From the NCBI GenBank assembly GCA_021234155.1, contig JAJEKV010000064.1:558001-622000 (forward strand): a stretch of 64,000 bases of DNA. The letters run 5' to 3'. The position numbers and the translations under genes were made by a program. The notes under the pieces are model-generated. The model did no database searches. It saw only the letters and a list, made by a program, of their open reading frames with translations, and was not told the origin of the DNA. Source of the stretch: Isoetes taiwanensis (taxonomy: Eukaryota > Streptophyta > Lycopodiopsida > Isoetales > Isoetaceae). This document shows positions 20,004 through 33,235 of the stretch, in pieces (the stretch's first letter is position 1; every line of letters starts with the position of its first letter).

Positions 20004-22822
20004 TTATGAACTTGAATAATAGGAGACCACCTTGTCATATGGATATTTCCTTATCACGTATCTTGAATTATATTGAAATCATGCCCCCAATGGTCCTTCC
20101 TTGTTAACAACCCCGATTGTCCTTCACATATCCTATACAAACATGAGGCATGTCTAGACCCACTACTTTGACTTTCTCATCTTAGTTGTCCTTGCTTCCT
20201 AAATTGCTTTGACCTCTATTTCGAGTTAACCAAGTGGCGAGAATATTGAGCAACTTATGCTTTTTCAAAATAGCTAAAATAGTATATTTCCCCTTATTTC
20301 CATATTCAAAATTTCAAAAATGCCAATTTCATTGACCCGTTATGTGTTGTGATTAGGGTTCGTGACCTAATCCGAGACATCGTGAGCTCCATTTTACGGA
20401 TTAGGGTTCTCCTCTTGCCAGAGTTAATGGGTCCAGCCCGGTAGCTTCAAACCCACGATCCAAGGAGTTGTACCTGCGCCTGCAATGTATGAATCTAGAG
20501 ATTCAACCCAACTATCTTTGATCCGGACAAGCTGCGGCGATTTGGTGGCAGCTAAGGAGCTTAATCTGCTGCAGATGATCTAAAAACGAGAATTTAGGGG
20601 CTACAACCACGGTGTTTACAAGCTACTATTGATCCAATGGGAGCATCGGCCCGGAAAACAACACAAATGAGTGCAACATATTTGTCAACATGAACAATCG
20701 GGTTTCTACATAATATTTTATGAAATCTTTCATTCTATTCCCTACCTGGGTTCTTTAAATCGGCCCGATAGTTATCCTCTCCCTTTTTTAATGTTCTTCT
20801 TGCATATATGTTTGTTAGATGGTTAAGCGGTAGATATTCAGTTTCACTCATATCGCCTTATACAATTTTATGAGAGCAATCCATGCATAAAGTCTGCTTC
20901 TGATCATCTCCAAATCTGGTCCAAAGATGAAATCTATAAATTTTTGCTAATAGCCTAAATAAATAAGCTTTTCTTAAAACCGCTATAATACTTTGCATTT
21001 TATGTATTCCGTCGTGTTTTTCTTTGTTCCTTGCATATAAAATAATATCCACTATTTTTGCTTGCCATTCCGGGATCTACATGCTCATCAAACAATTGCG
21101 CAGTTCTAGAAATGACTTGATTTGGTTTTGAAGCGTAGTATGTATTTACTATGGATTAGATAAAACTCGATTGGAAATTTATGGTTAAAACTCATGATTA
21201 CATGATTCTCTTAATTCATTGTGATTTGTAGACTTAATTTTTGTTGTTTCCTTGATTTTTAGGAATTAGCCACCTAAGTTTGGTACCCTTATGGGGACAT
21301 ATTGTCTATTTTATTTTCCAAAATATAATCCTCGATAGTCAAGGTATGTGCTCTATTCATTTTTACTGTATCCTTTATTATAGTTTATCCGACCTATATT
21401 TTGTATTTATTGTAGCTCAACTCGCTTGTCTGAACAGAGATCGTATCCCTTTGGATTATATTTTCATGCTCATTTCCTTTATCCATATGTATAACCTTCT
21501 TGTCCCATAATGTCATCCCGCCATCTCTCGTTAGGTGCCTTTATTTCTAGTAGTTCCCCTTTCCCACTATTCTGATTTCTGACGCATGGTACGCCATCAT
21601 GTCAATCAAGGGCTTTCATCCAAAGTTATTTCGTAGTCCTTATCAACAAGCTTATCTGCTTTTTGCTATTCTCTGCTCCTCTTGTTGTATATCCATTGCT
21701 TGTAGATCTATTGCCACTTTTTACGGATACTCTAGTCTTCGCTCCTTCTATTGTAGCGTGAGATTTATGCTTTAAATGCGTAGGCAGCTTTGGCTGCAAC
21801 ATCTCTATATGTATGAGTTCTACATTAACCTTGAATATAGAGTCGTAGACTTTGGATTGTGTAAATTCAAATGCAGGCTTTTTTAAGTAGTTTGCTTTGT
21901 TTAACGGTGTTATTACTTACCGCAGCAGCATTAAAGCTCATCATATTTGACCTACTAAACTACTTCTATTTCTATTGTATTGATTTAAGAACTCATTTTG
22001 CTAACTGCTTAGTCTAAGTATTATGATTATTACGTGTTTGTTTTATGGTGAAAGGCGTTAAGCCGGATGAGTTCATTGCTTACCTGTTTGTGGCTTATGC
22101 ATTTACCCATCTCAGGCTAACTTGCATTTGGTTCCCTTTGCGGTAACAGGACTCTTCCTCCATTTGGTGCTTTGGAACAAGTTTGTGCAAGATTATTGCT
22201 CAAGCATACATTTCAGTTCATAGTGATATCCAAAAAGCTCTAAAGACTTGTTTTGATTTGTGGAAAAAATTGGTTTGACAACCACCTTTATGCTGGGTTA
22301 TTAGTTCGACCATTTTTCTAGGATCTTATGACTTCAAATATCTTCCAAGTTTTGCCATTTTCAATATGCATGTATACGCAATTTCCGGGCTTTTTATTAT
22401 ATGTATTGTGCGGTTATACATTCTATCTGTTGAAATTAAGACCTTATTTCTATCGAGAGATTTGTTATATTTTGCTTTGTATCTTCGGATATGTAATATA
22501 TGACATAATGTCTTAAAATTCCGCATGTAGCCTATAGGCATATATTTCCAAGTGGGAGTTGTTATATGACATAAGATCCCTCTTGTCTTTAAGTTTTACG
22601 TTTGCGTAGTGTATTTAATTTAAAGCTTGCACATTATTTGTTATTATAATCTTTAAGATCGGATCATTTTTTGTCTTGCTTATCCTTGCTGGGGCTAGAA
22701 TTAGATTGCACCTATCTATTTCTAGGACAATTGAAGGTTCTTATTTTTCCAAATGGAACTATAAAGGCCTAAAAGTCCTTGTTTCTTATGGTCTTAACGG
22801 GCTTAAAGGGTTTTTTTAATGT
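20004..22822 (+). repeat. 2.8-kb direct repeat, copy 1
   Basis: Matches 23274-26072 nearly throughout, from TATGAACTTGAATAATAGG to TTCTTATGGTCTTA. The copies differ by many small substitutions and indels, a large share of which fall where copy 2 has CAG or CTG. A T25 run immediately precedes this copy. No TG...CA ends, primer-binding site or polypurine tract were seen, so an LTR pair is not supported; a segmental tandem duplication or uncollapsed haplotype copy is likelier. Confidence 0.9.
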
Positions 22823-23273
22823 TACTCCAATTCCTAAGTTTAACTTGGGACCTTGATTTGGAGTAAAGGTGTATTCTTGATTTTACTCACCTTTCGTATG
22901 CTTATTCAGGATAATTGGACCTCGAAAGTACAATGAATGCAAAATTCTTGTTCTAAGACTCATTTCATTCCAACGACCATGGGTTTTTTTATGGAAAAGA
23001 GTTTTTCCATGGTCGATTGTGTTTTACAAAAAAAACTTTTACACTCTTATTTTTACCTTGATTTCTCAAAACACATGCAAGATATGCTTCCAGGATTCTT
23101 AAACATATCACCGTAAGTGTCATCTTTCCGATTTTTGCATAAGTCTAGCATAATAGTATATGGGTTGGGTAGGGTCCCTTGCTTTGCAACAGGTCTCTCC
23201 TGATGCCTTTCAAGGTGAGTCAGGATTTCAAATTGACTAATGGGACCTCCCTACAGTTAAGGCGAGGATTTTT

Positions 23274-26072
23274 ATATGAACTTGAATAATAGGAGACCAC
23301 CTTGTCATATGGATATTTCCCTTATCTTTATGCTGAATTATATTAAAATCATGCCCCCAATGGTCCTTGTTAGCAACTGATTGTCCGAGTCACATATCCT
23401 ATACAAACATGAGGCATGTCTAGACCACTACTTTGACTTTCTCATCTTAGTTGTCCTTGCTTCCTAAATTGCTTTGACCTCTATTTCGAGTTAACCAAGT
23501 GGCAGAATATTGAGCAACTTATGCTTTTTCCAAAATAGCTAAAATAGTCTATTTCCCCTTATTTCCATATTCAAAATTTTCAAAAATGCCAATTTCATTG
23601 ACCAGTGTGTTGACGATTAGGGTTCGTGACCTAATCCGAACATCGTGAGCTCCATTTACGGATTAGGGTTCTCCTCTTGCCGAGTTAATGGGTCCAGCCA
23701 GTAGCTTCAAACCCACTGATCCGAAAGGAGTTGTACCTCTGCCCAGAATCTGTATGAATACGAGATTCAACCCAATTATGCTGATCCAGACAAGCCTGCG
23801 ACGATTTGGTGGCAACTAAGGAGCTTAATCCTGCTGTAGATGATCTAAAAACAGAATTTAGGGGCTACAACACAGTATTTACAAGCTACTGTTGATCCAG
23901 TGGAGCATCTGACGGAAAACAACACAAATGAGTGCAACATATTTGTCAACATGAACAATCAGGTTTTCTACATAATATTTTATGAAATCTTTCATTCTAT
24001 TCCCAGCTTGGGTTCTTTAAATCGCTGATAGTTATCCTCTCCCTTTTTTAATGTTCTTCTTGCACTTATGTTGCCGTAGATGGTTAACTGTGTAGATATT
24101 CCAGTTTCACTCATATCTGCCTTATACAATTTTATGAGAGCAATCCATGCATAAAGTCTACTTACTGATCATCTCCAAATCTGGTCCAGCAGTAAATCTA
24201 TAAATTTTGCTAATAGCCTCTGCTAAATAAGCTTTTCTTAAAACTTCTGCTATAATACTTTGCCTGTTTATGTATTCTGATCTGTGTTTTGCTGTGTTCC
24301 TTGTATAAAATAATAGATCCACTATTTTGCTTGCCATTTCAGGATCTACATGCTCATCCAAACAATTGCCAGTTCTAGAAATGACTTGATTTGGTTTTGA
24401 CTGTATTATGTATTTACTATGGATTAGATAAAACTCCAGTGGAAATTTATGGTTAAACTATGCTAGTGCATGATTCTCTTAATTCATTGTGATTTGTAGA
24501 CTTAATTTTTGTTGTTTCCTTGATTTTAGGAATTGGCCACCTAAGTTTGGTACCCTTATGGGGGAACATGTTGTCTATATTTATTTTCTGAAATATAATC
24601 CTCGATAGCTGGGGTATGTGCTCTATTCATTTTCTGCTATCCTTTATTATGGTTTATCTGACCTATATTTTGTATTTATTGTAGCTTCCAACTCGCTTGT
24701 CTATTGAACAGAGATCGTATCCCTTTGGATTATATTTTCATGCTCATTTCCTTTATCCATATGTATAACCTTCTTGTCCAGCATAATCTGCCATCTCTCG
24801 TTAAGGTCTGCTATTTCTAGTAGTTCCCCCTTTCCCCTGCTATTCTGATTTGCTGCATGGCTGCCATCATGTCAATCCAAGGGCTTTCATATCCAAGTTA
24901 TTTTCGTAGTCCTTATCAACAAGCTTATCTGCTTTTTGCTATTCTCTGCTCCTCTTGTTGTATATCCATTGCTTGTAGATCTATTGCCACTTTTTACGGA
25001 TACTCTGGTCTTAAATATTCTATTATTAGCAGCGTGATGTTTATGCTTTTAAATCGTGAGGCAGCTTTGGCTGCAACATCTCTATATGTATGAGTTCTAC
25101 ATTAACCTTGGAATATAGAGTCGTAGACTTTGGTTATAATAAATTCAAATCACGGGCTTTTTAAGTAGTTTGCTTTGTTTAACGGTGTTATTATACCACG
25201 CCAGCAGCATTAAAGCTCATTTGACCTACTAAACTACTTCTATTTCTATTGTATTGATTTAAAGAACTCATTTTGCTCGCTTTGCGTTAATCTAATGCAT
25301 TATGATTATTCGTGTTTGTTTTATGGTGGGACGTTAAAATGGGATGAGTTCATTGCTTACGTTTTGTGGCTTATGCATTTACCCTTCTCGGGCATTTAAA
25401 CGGGCTTTTGGTTTACGCGGGAACCGGCATTGTTCCCTCCATTTATGCTTTGAAATAAGCCCAAACATTTTTGGCTCAAAGCACATTCAGTTCATGGTGA
25501 TATCCAAAAAGCTCTAAAGACTTGTTTTTTGATTTGTGGAAAAATTATTTTTTAACCAAAATTTATCTTTGGGTTATTTACAGTTAACAATTTTTTCTAG
25601 GAATCTTATGACTTCAAATATCGCTTCAAGTTTTGCCATTTCAATATGCATTTTAAGGCTTTTTAGTAGCACTAATGCAGTTAGATACATTCATCTGTTT
25701 AAAATTAAGACACTTATTTCTATGGCATTTTGTTATATTTGTCCACTGTTATCTTCTTAGATATCTGAATATGACATAATGTCTTAATTCCCCCTGTAGC
25801 CTATAGGCGGGTGGATTTCAAATTGTAAGTTGTTATATGACATAAGATCCTCCACCATCTTAAATTTCACCTTTAGTGAGTGTATTTAATTTAAGCTTGC
25901 ACATTGTTGTTATTATAATCTTTAAGATCTACGAATTTGGCTTTGTTGCTTTCCATATCAATTATTGGAATTAGATTGCTCTATTGTTTAGGATTGCAAT
26001 TGAAGTTCTTATTTTTTCCAAATGGAACTACTAGGCCTTAAAATCATTGTTTCTTATGGTCTTATAGAGGGA
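23274..26072 (+). repeat. 2.8-kb direct repeat, copy 2
   Basis: Second copy of the 20004-22822 segment, offset about 3.27 kb, with a 450-bp unrelated spacer (22823-23273). It keeps a 67-codon open segment at 24158-24361 that is broken in copy 1. It ends in a T-run at about 26068-26083, just as copy 1 begins after one. Other ORFs inside it are short and not gene-like. Confidence 0.9.
24158..24361 (-). pseudogene. Unidentified exon-like ORF in repeat copy 2
   Basis: Minus-strand 67 codons starting MDEHVDPEMASKIVDLLFYT and ending IYRFTAGPDLEMISK; upstream in frame it extends through GNCL. Charged, helical, Ala/Glu-rich composition looks like a genuine exon. The matching part of copy 1 (20858-21052) keeps pieces (RKAYLF, AKIYRF) but is shifted several times, with the changes at CTG/CAG positions. 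I could not identify the protein. No other exons of it were recognised in either copy. Confidence 0.35.
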
Positions 26073-26084
26073 TTTTTTTTTTTT

Positions 26085-27950
26085 TTTTGGAAGACTTTAA
26101 AGTCATTGGTAAGTGCCACAAAATATCTTATTTAACTTATTAGATATGTATGTTAGTACGAAGCGAGAATATATCCGCGAAATCATATAAAAAACCCTTA
26201 GGAAAAATTTGCTAAAACAAAAGCAACCCCCCCAATTTTGCTTATAATATATCAGATTAAGTAGATCACCGAGACCCGCAGTACTATATAAAATCGAAGA
26301 AAAATTAAGGGAGAATTATCCCATTCCTTATAATGCATGGCCTTTACTCCATTGCCGCTGGAAGACTATTTTTGTCTTGATGTCATTTTGACTTGAGGTA
26401 GTGGTTGATGGCTGTAGTATTTGCTTAACATTTTTTATACCATATATAGAAAAGTTCTGCGGTGGCGTTTGTGCTGATTTTTATTAAAGCAATAGAATGC
26501 AAATATGCAATGTTGCCTTCTATTATATGATTTGCTTCCAAAACGTTGTATGCTTTGGAGAAGCATGATTGAACTCCATGGTATCATGATGAATAGTCTA
26601 TTATAGCATAATTAAATATGCGCTCTTATCTTAACAATAGTTCTGGATACCGGATACAAGCTTGCTATATATACAACAAGCGTGAACATTAATTAAAGGC
26701 ATTGGCGGTAGCATCATTCTTTGCCTTTCATTGTAGAGTTTGTCTTTTTATTCTATCATCTATATCTTGGACAGCGGGAAGGAGCTTCATTTGGCAACTT
26801 TTTTGACATTAATGGGACAAAGATGCATGTATAATTCAGTCATTCAACTAGAGTATTGAAGTTTATTGTATCTAAATGAATCGCCTATTTAACTGTTATA
26901 GAAAATACCAATGACGTGTTTGTGGGAGAAAGTTCCATATCAAAAACACATGGGTGGCACCTCTCCTAGTTCGCATTAAGCAAATATATTATTTTCTTCC
27001 TTCTTCATAATGTCAAATATATAACCTTGCTCTTTAAATATGTTTTTGATTGAAGTAGTTTCATACTATCATGCCACCTAACACCAAAGCATTATATACG
27101 TATTGTTTATTTAGGGAGTTAAGACAATAGAGACCGGTTCTTATTCAAACAATGTTGTTTGAGGCTAATGCCATATCATGATTGAGCAATGTTTGGATTG
27201 TACATCTCACATGATGATGTTGCAAACAAAAAGGGCATTAGAATTTTGACATTAATTAGATCCAGTGAATCTGCTTGAAATATGCTCCTGAACAAGTCTT
27301 TCCGCTTGCATTCTTATATTGCCCTGATAGGAAACTATAATGAAGTTTCTCAACAACAGAAGCTCAAAAACAAGGATAATAGGACTTAACATTGGTCTTC
27401 AAAGGATGCAACTGCAATTTCCTTAAGAGTTTTGAGAAAACTAAAGTTTGCGAAAGATATTCTTTTGACTAGAACCATAACTATTATCAAATGCACTCTT
27501 GTGAGTTACAAACTTTGCACTTTATGCGCGGGTGACTTATTTTTTTGATCTTTGAAAGGCCTTAACAATCAAAGTAAGGTTGATAGAAGCTCAACTTCAA
27601 AGGCATCGTCTAAGCGTCATGTTGTTACTCACTCATGAACATTTGTTGTGAAAAGAGATAAATGCGGCGGAGTTACATGTATGTGCTTCGAGGCCAATAT
27701 GGTTGGCTAGATCTAGATAAGCATATGCCTACAGATAAGCATTTATTGGATGTTGATTATATAAGTATTTTATGAAACTACTTTTTAAAATAAATTTGTG
27801 AGCAACAATGTTTGTTGTCAAATTTCTAAAATTCTCATGCTAGTCAAATGTCCGGAAAAGAAAAAGTTTTTGGATCGGCCTTTAGGACCCATTGATAAAA
27901 GAAAGGTTAACACTTTATAGAAGGTTAATGGTTGGAGTTTTGTTTTGTGG
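26085..27950. other. Noncoding stretch with possible Ty1-copia scrap
   Basis: No gene-sized ORF. Near 27390-27430 the plus strand reads TWSSKDATAISLR, which resembles the SWSSKKQ..ISLS..E motif just before the RNase H active site of Ty1-copia polyproteins, but flanking motifs are not visible. The rest is AT-rich without features. Confidence 0.3.
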
Positions 27951-27961
27951 TAAATTTTGCC

Positions 27962-28552
27962 CTAATGTGGTGCATTTAAAATCTTGATGTTCTTGCTTGC
28001 TACAAATGTTGCAAAAAATTGACATTTTAAAGCTTCTAGGCAAGCACCTGGTGACCAACAAAAGATGATGAAGGTAACATCATAAATCAATAAACCAAAC
28101 ACCAGACTAAAAAAGTAAACCCCCCTAACCGTCGGACTCCATTTCCACCATATTAAGATCCCTAACAAGCCAACAAATGTGGCGTTCCAAGAAAGACTTT
28201 CCCTTGCAAGAAGGCCATAATGAAGCTCAGGTATGGGGCCCGTTGTGAAAAAACATTAATTAGACCATATTTAACCCCTTGTCCATGCCGCCATACAATT
28301 AGGGCCCTTTTAACAATCTGCCCTGAAAGTGAAGGTGGATAATTTCTGGAAGGAAGATGCTTTCACCACCCTATAGATAAAAAAATCGGCTTCTGGCGGC
28401 GAATTTGTAAAACCTTGATTAATCATAAGTTTAGGAAGAAATTGCCTCCTTATTTTAAAGCTCTTGAAGACATACAAGGAGGCAATCAATATAGATTTTG
28501 AGGAAAGAATTTTCTGTTTTGGGGAAAGGAGGCTACCCCCCGAACATTCCAT
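27962..28552 (-). mobile_element. Possible L1-type LINE endonuclease remnant
   Basis: Minus-strand ORFs at 28310-28552 (80 codons) and 27962-28168 (68 codons), with WWLVRDLNMVEMESD-like sequence near 28165-28125, resemble the APE endonuclease region of plant L1 elements, where GDFNMVE is typical; here it would read RDLNMVE. No reverse transcriptase follows. Weak assignment; it could also be a different plant repeat. Confidence 0.3.
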
Positions 28553-28559
28553 GAAACTT

Positions 28560-30220
28560 TAACCCATTTATTAGGCCTTTATTGAGGGGCAATTCAAAGG
28601 TAATTTGGAGAATATTTCACGGCATCCGGCACTAACGTGCCCTCATCAACCAAATCTTAACGAAGTGGATCAAAGCGTATGACTACAATCACATGGGAGG
28701 AACATCGCTATATTCGTGAACTCGATATTGGGATGCAGGACTTTTACAGAAACTTAAATGATTTTTATGGTTGAGGAAAACTCATTTATTTTGTTTAGTG
28801 GCGGTGGATCAAGGTGTTTGAATATAAGTAGATTTCATAGGCACTTGGCCTTTTGGGATAGTTGGAAAATTTTGGAATCAAAGCACCATGGAAACATCTC
28901 AAATAGCATTTCAATTTGTCCGGGCCTCATCAATTTTGGGAACCAATTAACCATCTTAGGCTAGGGGTATTGGTTCACTAGATCAACTGTAAAAATTCAA
29001 TAGCATATTGAAATGCATATAACATGCCTGATTATGAACAACATAAAATTAAACCGAAAGTTTAAGCCAAAGATGAGCTAAGCAACATGATATTATGTCT
29101 AAGAAAGATGTCGTTCCCAATTCTTTAACCATATGTATAACAAAGCAATAAAAGTTAGTCACTAGAATGCAAAACTCTAATCAAAGGCTCACCTTATTTG
29201 TTTCTAAGTTTAGGCAGGGCATGAACATGCCAGTCAATTCAACATCCATATCTTCAACGTCCAGGATGAGGGGCCCATCATTAGGTTTTATATTTCTTCC
29301 ATTTCCATTATTTTGCAATTAAGGGTTCTTGTGTGAGCAAATGAAGTTGGAGGATTGTCATGAATTCTTGACTTTTTTTGATTTCCATTCTAGAAGGTGC
29401 TCACCTAATTGATGGGAATGTACACCCCCGTATGATGACTAGTCTAGTGTCCAAGATGCATTTGGGAAGAAATAATATACCATTGCATCACCTGATCCAA
29501 TAAATTGTTCTTAAATAAATAAAAAATGCTCATCACCTATAGGGTGACATCCCGGATAGTGAATGGAGCCACTCTATTATGGGAAATTGTGATCATCTTT
29601 ACTTAAACTACAATAGGGATTTTTAGTTAAACACCACCATATGCAACATGGTAAGCCATCCAATGAAGGACATTTGTATGGCTATAAGTTGAGTAATTGT
29701 GAGAATACTAATTTTGCTGCATGGCAAGCCATGCTTGTCAGCCTCTTGTTGGTGGAATGGAATTCAAACACAATTTATTTAGAACCTACTTGTACTACAC
29801 TTAGTTTTGTTAAAAAATTCATTTCCATTTATTTTAGGCTTCTTGTTACCTTTTGCAATAACATTTTTGTAAAGATTAAGTTTTAATCTCTCATTGAACT
29901 TAGAAAATGATGAATCCAAGCCCTCTTCATTCCTAATTTCCTCCTAACACATTACGAGAATTTTTTGTTTCATGGGTTTGTTTTGAATGAAGGGAGGCTA
30001 TAGATTGAAGATAGATCTTAAAGGAAATTAAAAGAATTTTGAGCTTTACTCTCAAGTTGACTTTTGTCACCAAAATTGTAAAACATTAGATATCTCATTT
30101 GAACATTAAAATAATAGACAAGTTATCAAAAGGTGCATTATTGACCATTTGATGAGTCCCTGTAAGAATGTTTCTAATTTAATATTTTATGAGTTTATCA
30201 TCTGTCTCTTGGTTACCTTA
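28560..30220. other. Noncoding AT-rich stretch
   Basis: Only short ORFs without recognisable motifs (28758-28964, 29641-29886). No repeats or element ends were noted. Confidence 0.55.
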
Positions 30221-30422
30221 AAGATTGGGCCCCATTGCCCCAAGAAGAACAACTGAAGAAATAAAAAAAAATAGGATTTTAAATGTTAACCTGGGAATGC
30301 GAAAAAAAAAAAGGATCATTGGGAAAAGAAAAGATTTGCAAAAATGTAAAATGCTTGCAAAGTGCAAAAAATTTGTGCAAAAAAATTGCTTTATGGTAGG
30401 AGTCGAAGCAGTGGAGATGGCT

Positions 30423-30906
30423 AGTCGGCGCCGACTACCTGTTCTCAGAGAGTTCTCGATATTTCAGAGACTGGTCGGTTGCGACTGCATTTCTTGGTCA
30501 GCGCCGATTGACATAGTTTGCATACCATTGATCATATAGTTCCTCTCGATCAGTCCTTTGCAGTGTTTTTATGGAAAAAATTCATTTTTTTTCTTTATCA
30601 AAATGATGGGTCGGCGCCGACTGGATGTTTGTTGTTTAACATTCTTAGGCATGGCCCTCTGATCTAGTTTCTTTTATCAAGCTTTTAGCTTCTGCACTTT
30701 GATAAATTTCTGCGGCTTTGTTGCACATGCATGTAATGATTCTGCTATTGGTGCTTGTTACTTCCAGATATTTTACTTGCCATTCTGAATTCAATACTTG
30801 CCATTCCGAATTCAATAGAAAAAACACAAGACCCAAAGAAGCAGAACAAATGGAGGGCGAACAAACACAAGGTCGAAAAAGAGGAAACGATCAGTCGGCG
30901 CCGACT
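30423..30906. repeat. Cluster of a GC-rich 14-bp palindrome
   Basis: AGTCGGCGCCGACT occurs perfectly at 30423-30436 and 30893-30906, and with its first base changed at 30609-30622 (GGTCGGCGCCGACT). Degenerate copies are near 30475-30489 (GGTCGGTTGCGACT) and 30497-30509 (GGTCAGCGCCGATT). The surroundings are AT-rich, so these CpG-dense palindromes stand out. They are in different reading frames of short ORFs (QSAPTG, VGADW), which argues for a DNA-level rather than protein-level repeat. Confidence 0.85.
30775..30816 (+). repeat. 21-bp tandem pair differing only CTG/CCG
   Basis: 30775-30795 is ACTTGCCATTCTGAATTCAA plus T; 30796-30816 is the same with CCG for CTG. One base differs in 21. Confidence 0.95.
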
Positions 30907-30909
30907 GGA

Positions 30910-33235
30910 GGTTGAGATTTGATGCAGTTGCGTTTTTAGGGTGAGTTCTTATCAAAAAGCTTGGATTTGTTAGGGTCGTTTTTGCATTTTTTTGAGTACT
31001 GTCAATTTTGAAGAATGGAAACAGATTAAAGTTATAAGATTAAACTTTTGTTTTTTGAGGCTCACCGCTGACTGATGTAGAATAAGCTTCATAGACCACA
31101 TTCATAGACATATTTTAATTTTGCCAATATTCGTAGACACATTTTGGTTCTGTTCCAGGCGCAGATGCTTAACCTGTGATTTTGCCCAAGCCCATGCTTT
31201 GATCCGCCCCAAAAGTGCCCAAGTTTGTGTTTAGATGAGAAACGTCCAAGTTTGTAGGCACAAACCATAGCCATACCTCGCCACATTCAAATCAGGGCTG
31301 CCAAAGGCAAAGGTTCCAGCGAGCTGTTTATCCCTTCTATTGGCAATGTTGCCAGGTTCTGCACTGCAGGACTTGCTTTACACATCAGAGAATTGAAGAT
31401 TGAAGGAAGGTTGTAAAGACTGAAAAACTAAAATTGAAAGAGCAAGAATCACATATACAGCTGCTACTAAGGCAAATCAAGCTAAGATCTATTTTATGTA
31501 TTGAGTTGTTTCTCTATTAAGACCCATTGGATATATTGATATATTGAGTGGCAACGATCATTGTGATGATGACATGATGCAGAAACATGATGACCTGGTC
31601 TAGCACATACTTTTATATTTGGTTCCAATAAATAAGCCCAGGCTCTAATAAATAAGCCTGAGACTTTTTAGCATTATGATTTTAAGTTTTGGCCATGTAT
31701 ATATGGTGTACATTATGTAGTTCTGGCTTAAGTAGCTTAGAATGATATGCTGCTATTAATTTCTTAGAGTAGGTGTCTAAGATAAACGTGCTACAGGGAA
31801 GAAATAGATATGGCATTAAAAGTATGGACAAACTCTGTCTCCTACTATGCTTCTAACTCTGTCTTGTACTATGTATCAGTTCTATTGCGTTCTGTTTAGT
31901 ACTATTTTAAGATCATTGAGGAGGTTAGAATACCAAGGTATGTTCTTAATGCATATAAGAACTATGGTTTCAAACTAGTTTTCAGCTATGCATGAATGCT
32001 ATACTAATGAATTTAGCATGATACTTTTTCGGCAGGTTGGTGGCATGGTAGAGAAGGTGCCCAGGAGGCATTCAAAAAACAAGGAGGCGTTACAAGAAAA
32101 ACAATACGAATGATTCAGACACTAATGACTGATGGTATGGACGATCAAGGTATGGAGAGAAAACCATGGATTTCGATGAAGCTCTTCCTTACTGCTGGTT
32201 ACTCTATATGATCTTCAATATGAAACTATGAAGTCCTCTTATACCATGCATTTGCCTTCTTAAACTTTATTAATTTAAATTTTTTGTTTGTGTTCAATTT
32301 ATGCACTTGTCAATGCTTGTAAACGCTAGTGTTTTTCAAACATGTACATACTTTTCAGATGAAGAAAATATTATCACAGAAAACGTTATCACATAAGCAT
32401 ATATAAAAAGCACAGAAATAACTTCAACCTAGGTAACTATGCAACGAAAGTTCAAGACATCCCATGCATAAAGAATATGCTTGATAAAATTACACTATAT
32501 AAATTTATACTCTACATAAGAACATATATGTATTATATACATATTTATACCTTGAAAAATTGTAAGTAATACATTAGTGTTAGTGAAAAAAATGAATAAT
32601 CCATTAACGTTAGTGGAAAAAAGACCAAGATGCCCAAGCAAAAAGACCCTAAGAAAAAAATTTCCCGGTGGATGCCACGTCGATCAATGTCCCACAAGGC
32701 GCCCAAAACTGAATTAGCTTGATTTTTTTCTAATGATTTCTTAGTGAAAACCAACTCTTAAAATCAATACTGGTATGTGGGCCAAAAAGTTTACAAACCA
32801 TGTCTAGTTGTACAATGTAGTTCATCAATGCAATTTAATAATGTAACAAACAAATATTGTTTCTTCACATGGTATTGAAAGATGATAATTTATAGCTAGT
32901 TTTTATGATTTTTTTTTTAAGGGGGTGGTCCCTTCAACCATACTTCTTAAATTATTTTGTAAGTACTAATGTACTGTAACTCTGCGAGCCAGTAACGCGT
33001 ACTGACGTACTGCTGAAGATCCTAGGCCTCAGTTTGGGACCATCTCTTGTTATTTTACTGTTATGTGTGCTCCTATCTAAGTTTGTTGATATGGTATTTC
33101 TTATTTACTGCTAAAGGACTTCGTCCTACAACAACTTTATGTAATCTTGTATTATTTTAGCAAATAGAGTATCTTTTATAACTATTTCCTCCTAACTAGA
33201 CTAACCCTAATGCTGAGGACAGCATTATTCCAAGG
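30910..33235. other. Noncoding stretch
   Basis: No supported gene. Short ORFs at 31089 (minus) and 32545 (minus) look random. A short plus-strand segment near 32040-32150 reads through as GREGAQEAFKKQGGVTRKTI but has no family I know. The 3' end (33190-33240) may be the end of an LTR-retrotransposon internal region (see next entry). Confidence 0.45.

Noticed and set aside
20004-26072. 2.8-kb repeats as LTRs of one retrotransposon
   Set aside because: Internal region would be only 450 bp, and there are no TG...CA termini, primer-binding site or polypurine tract.
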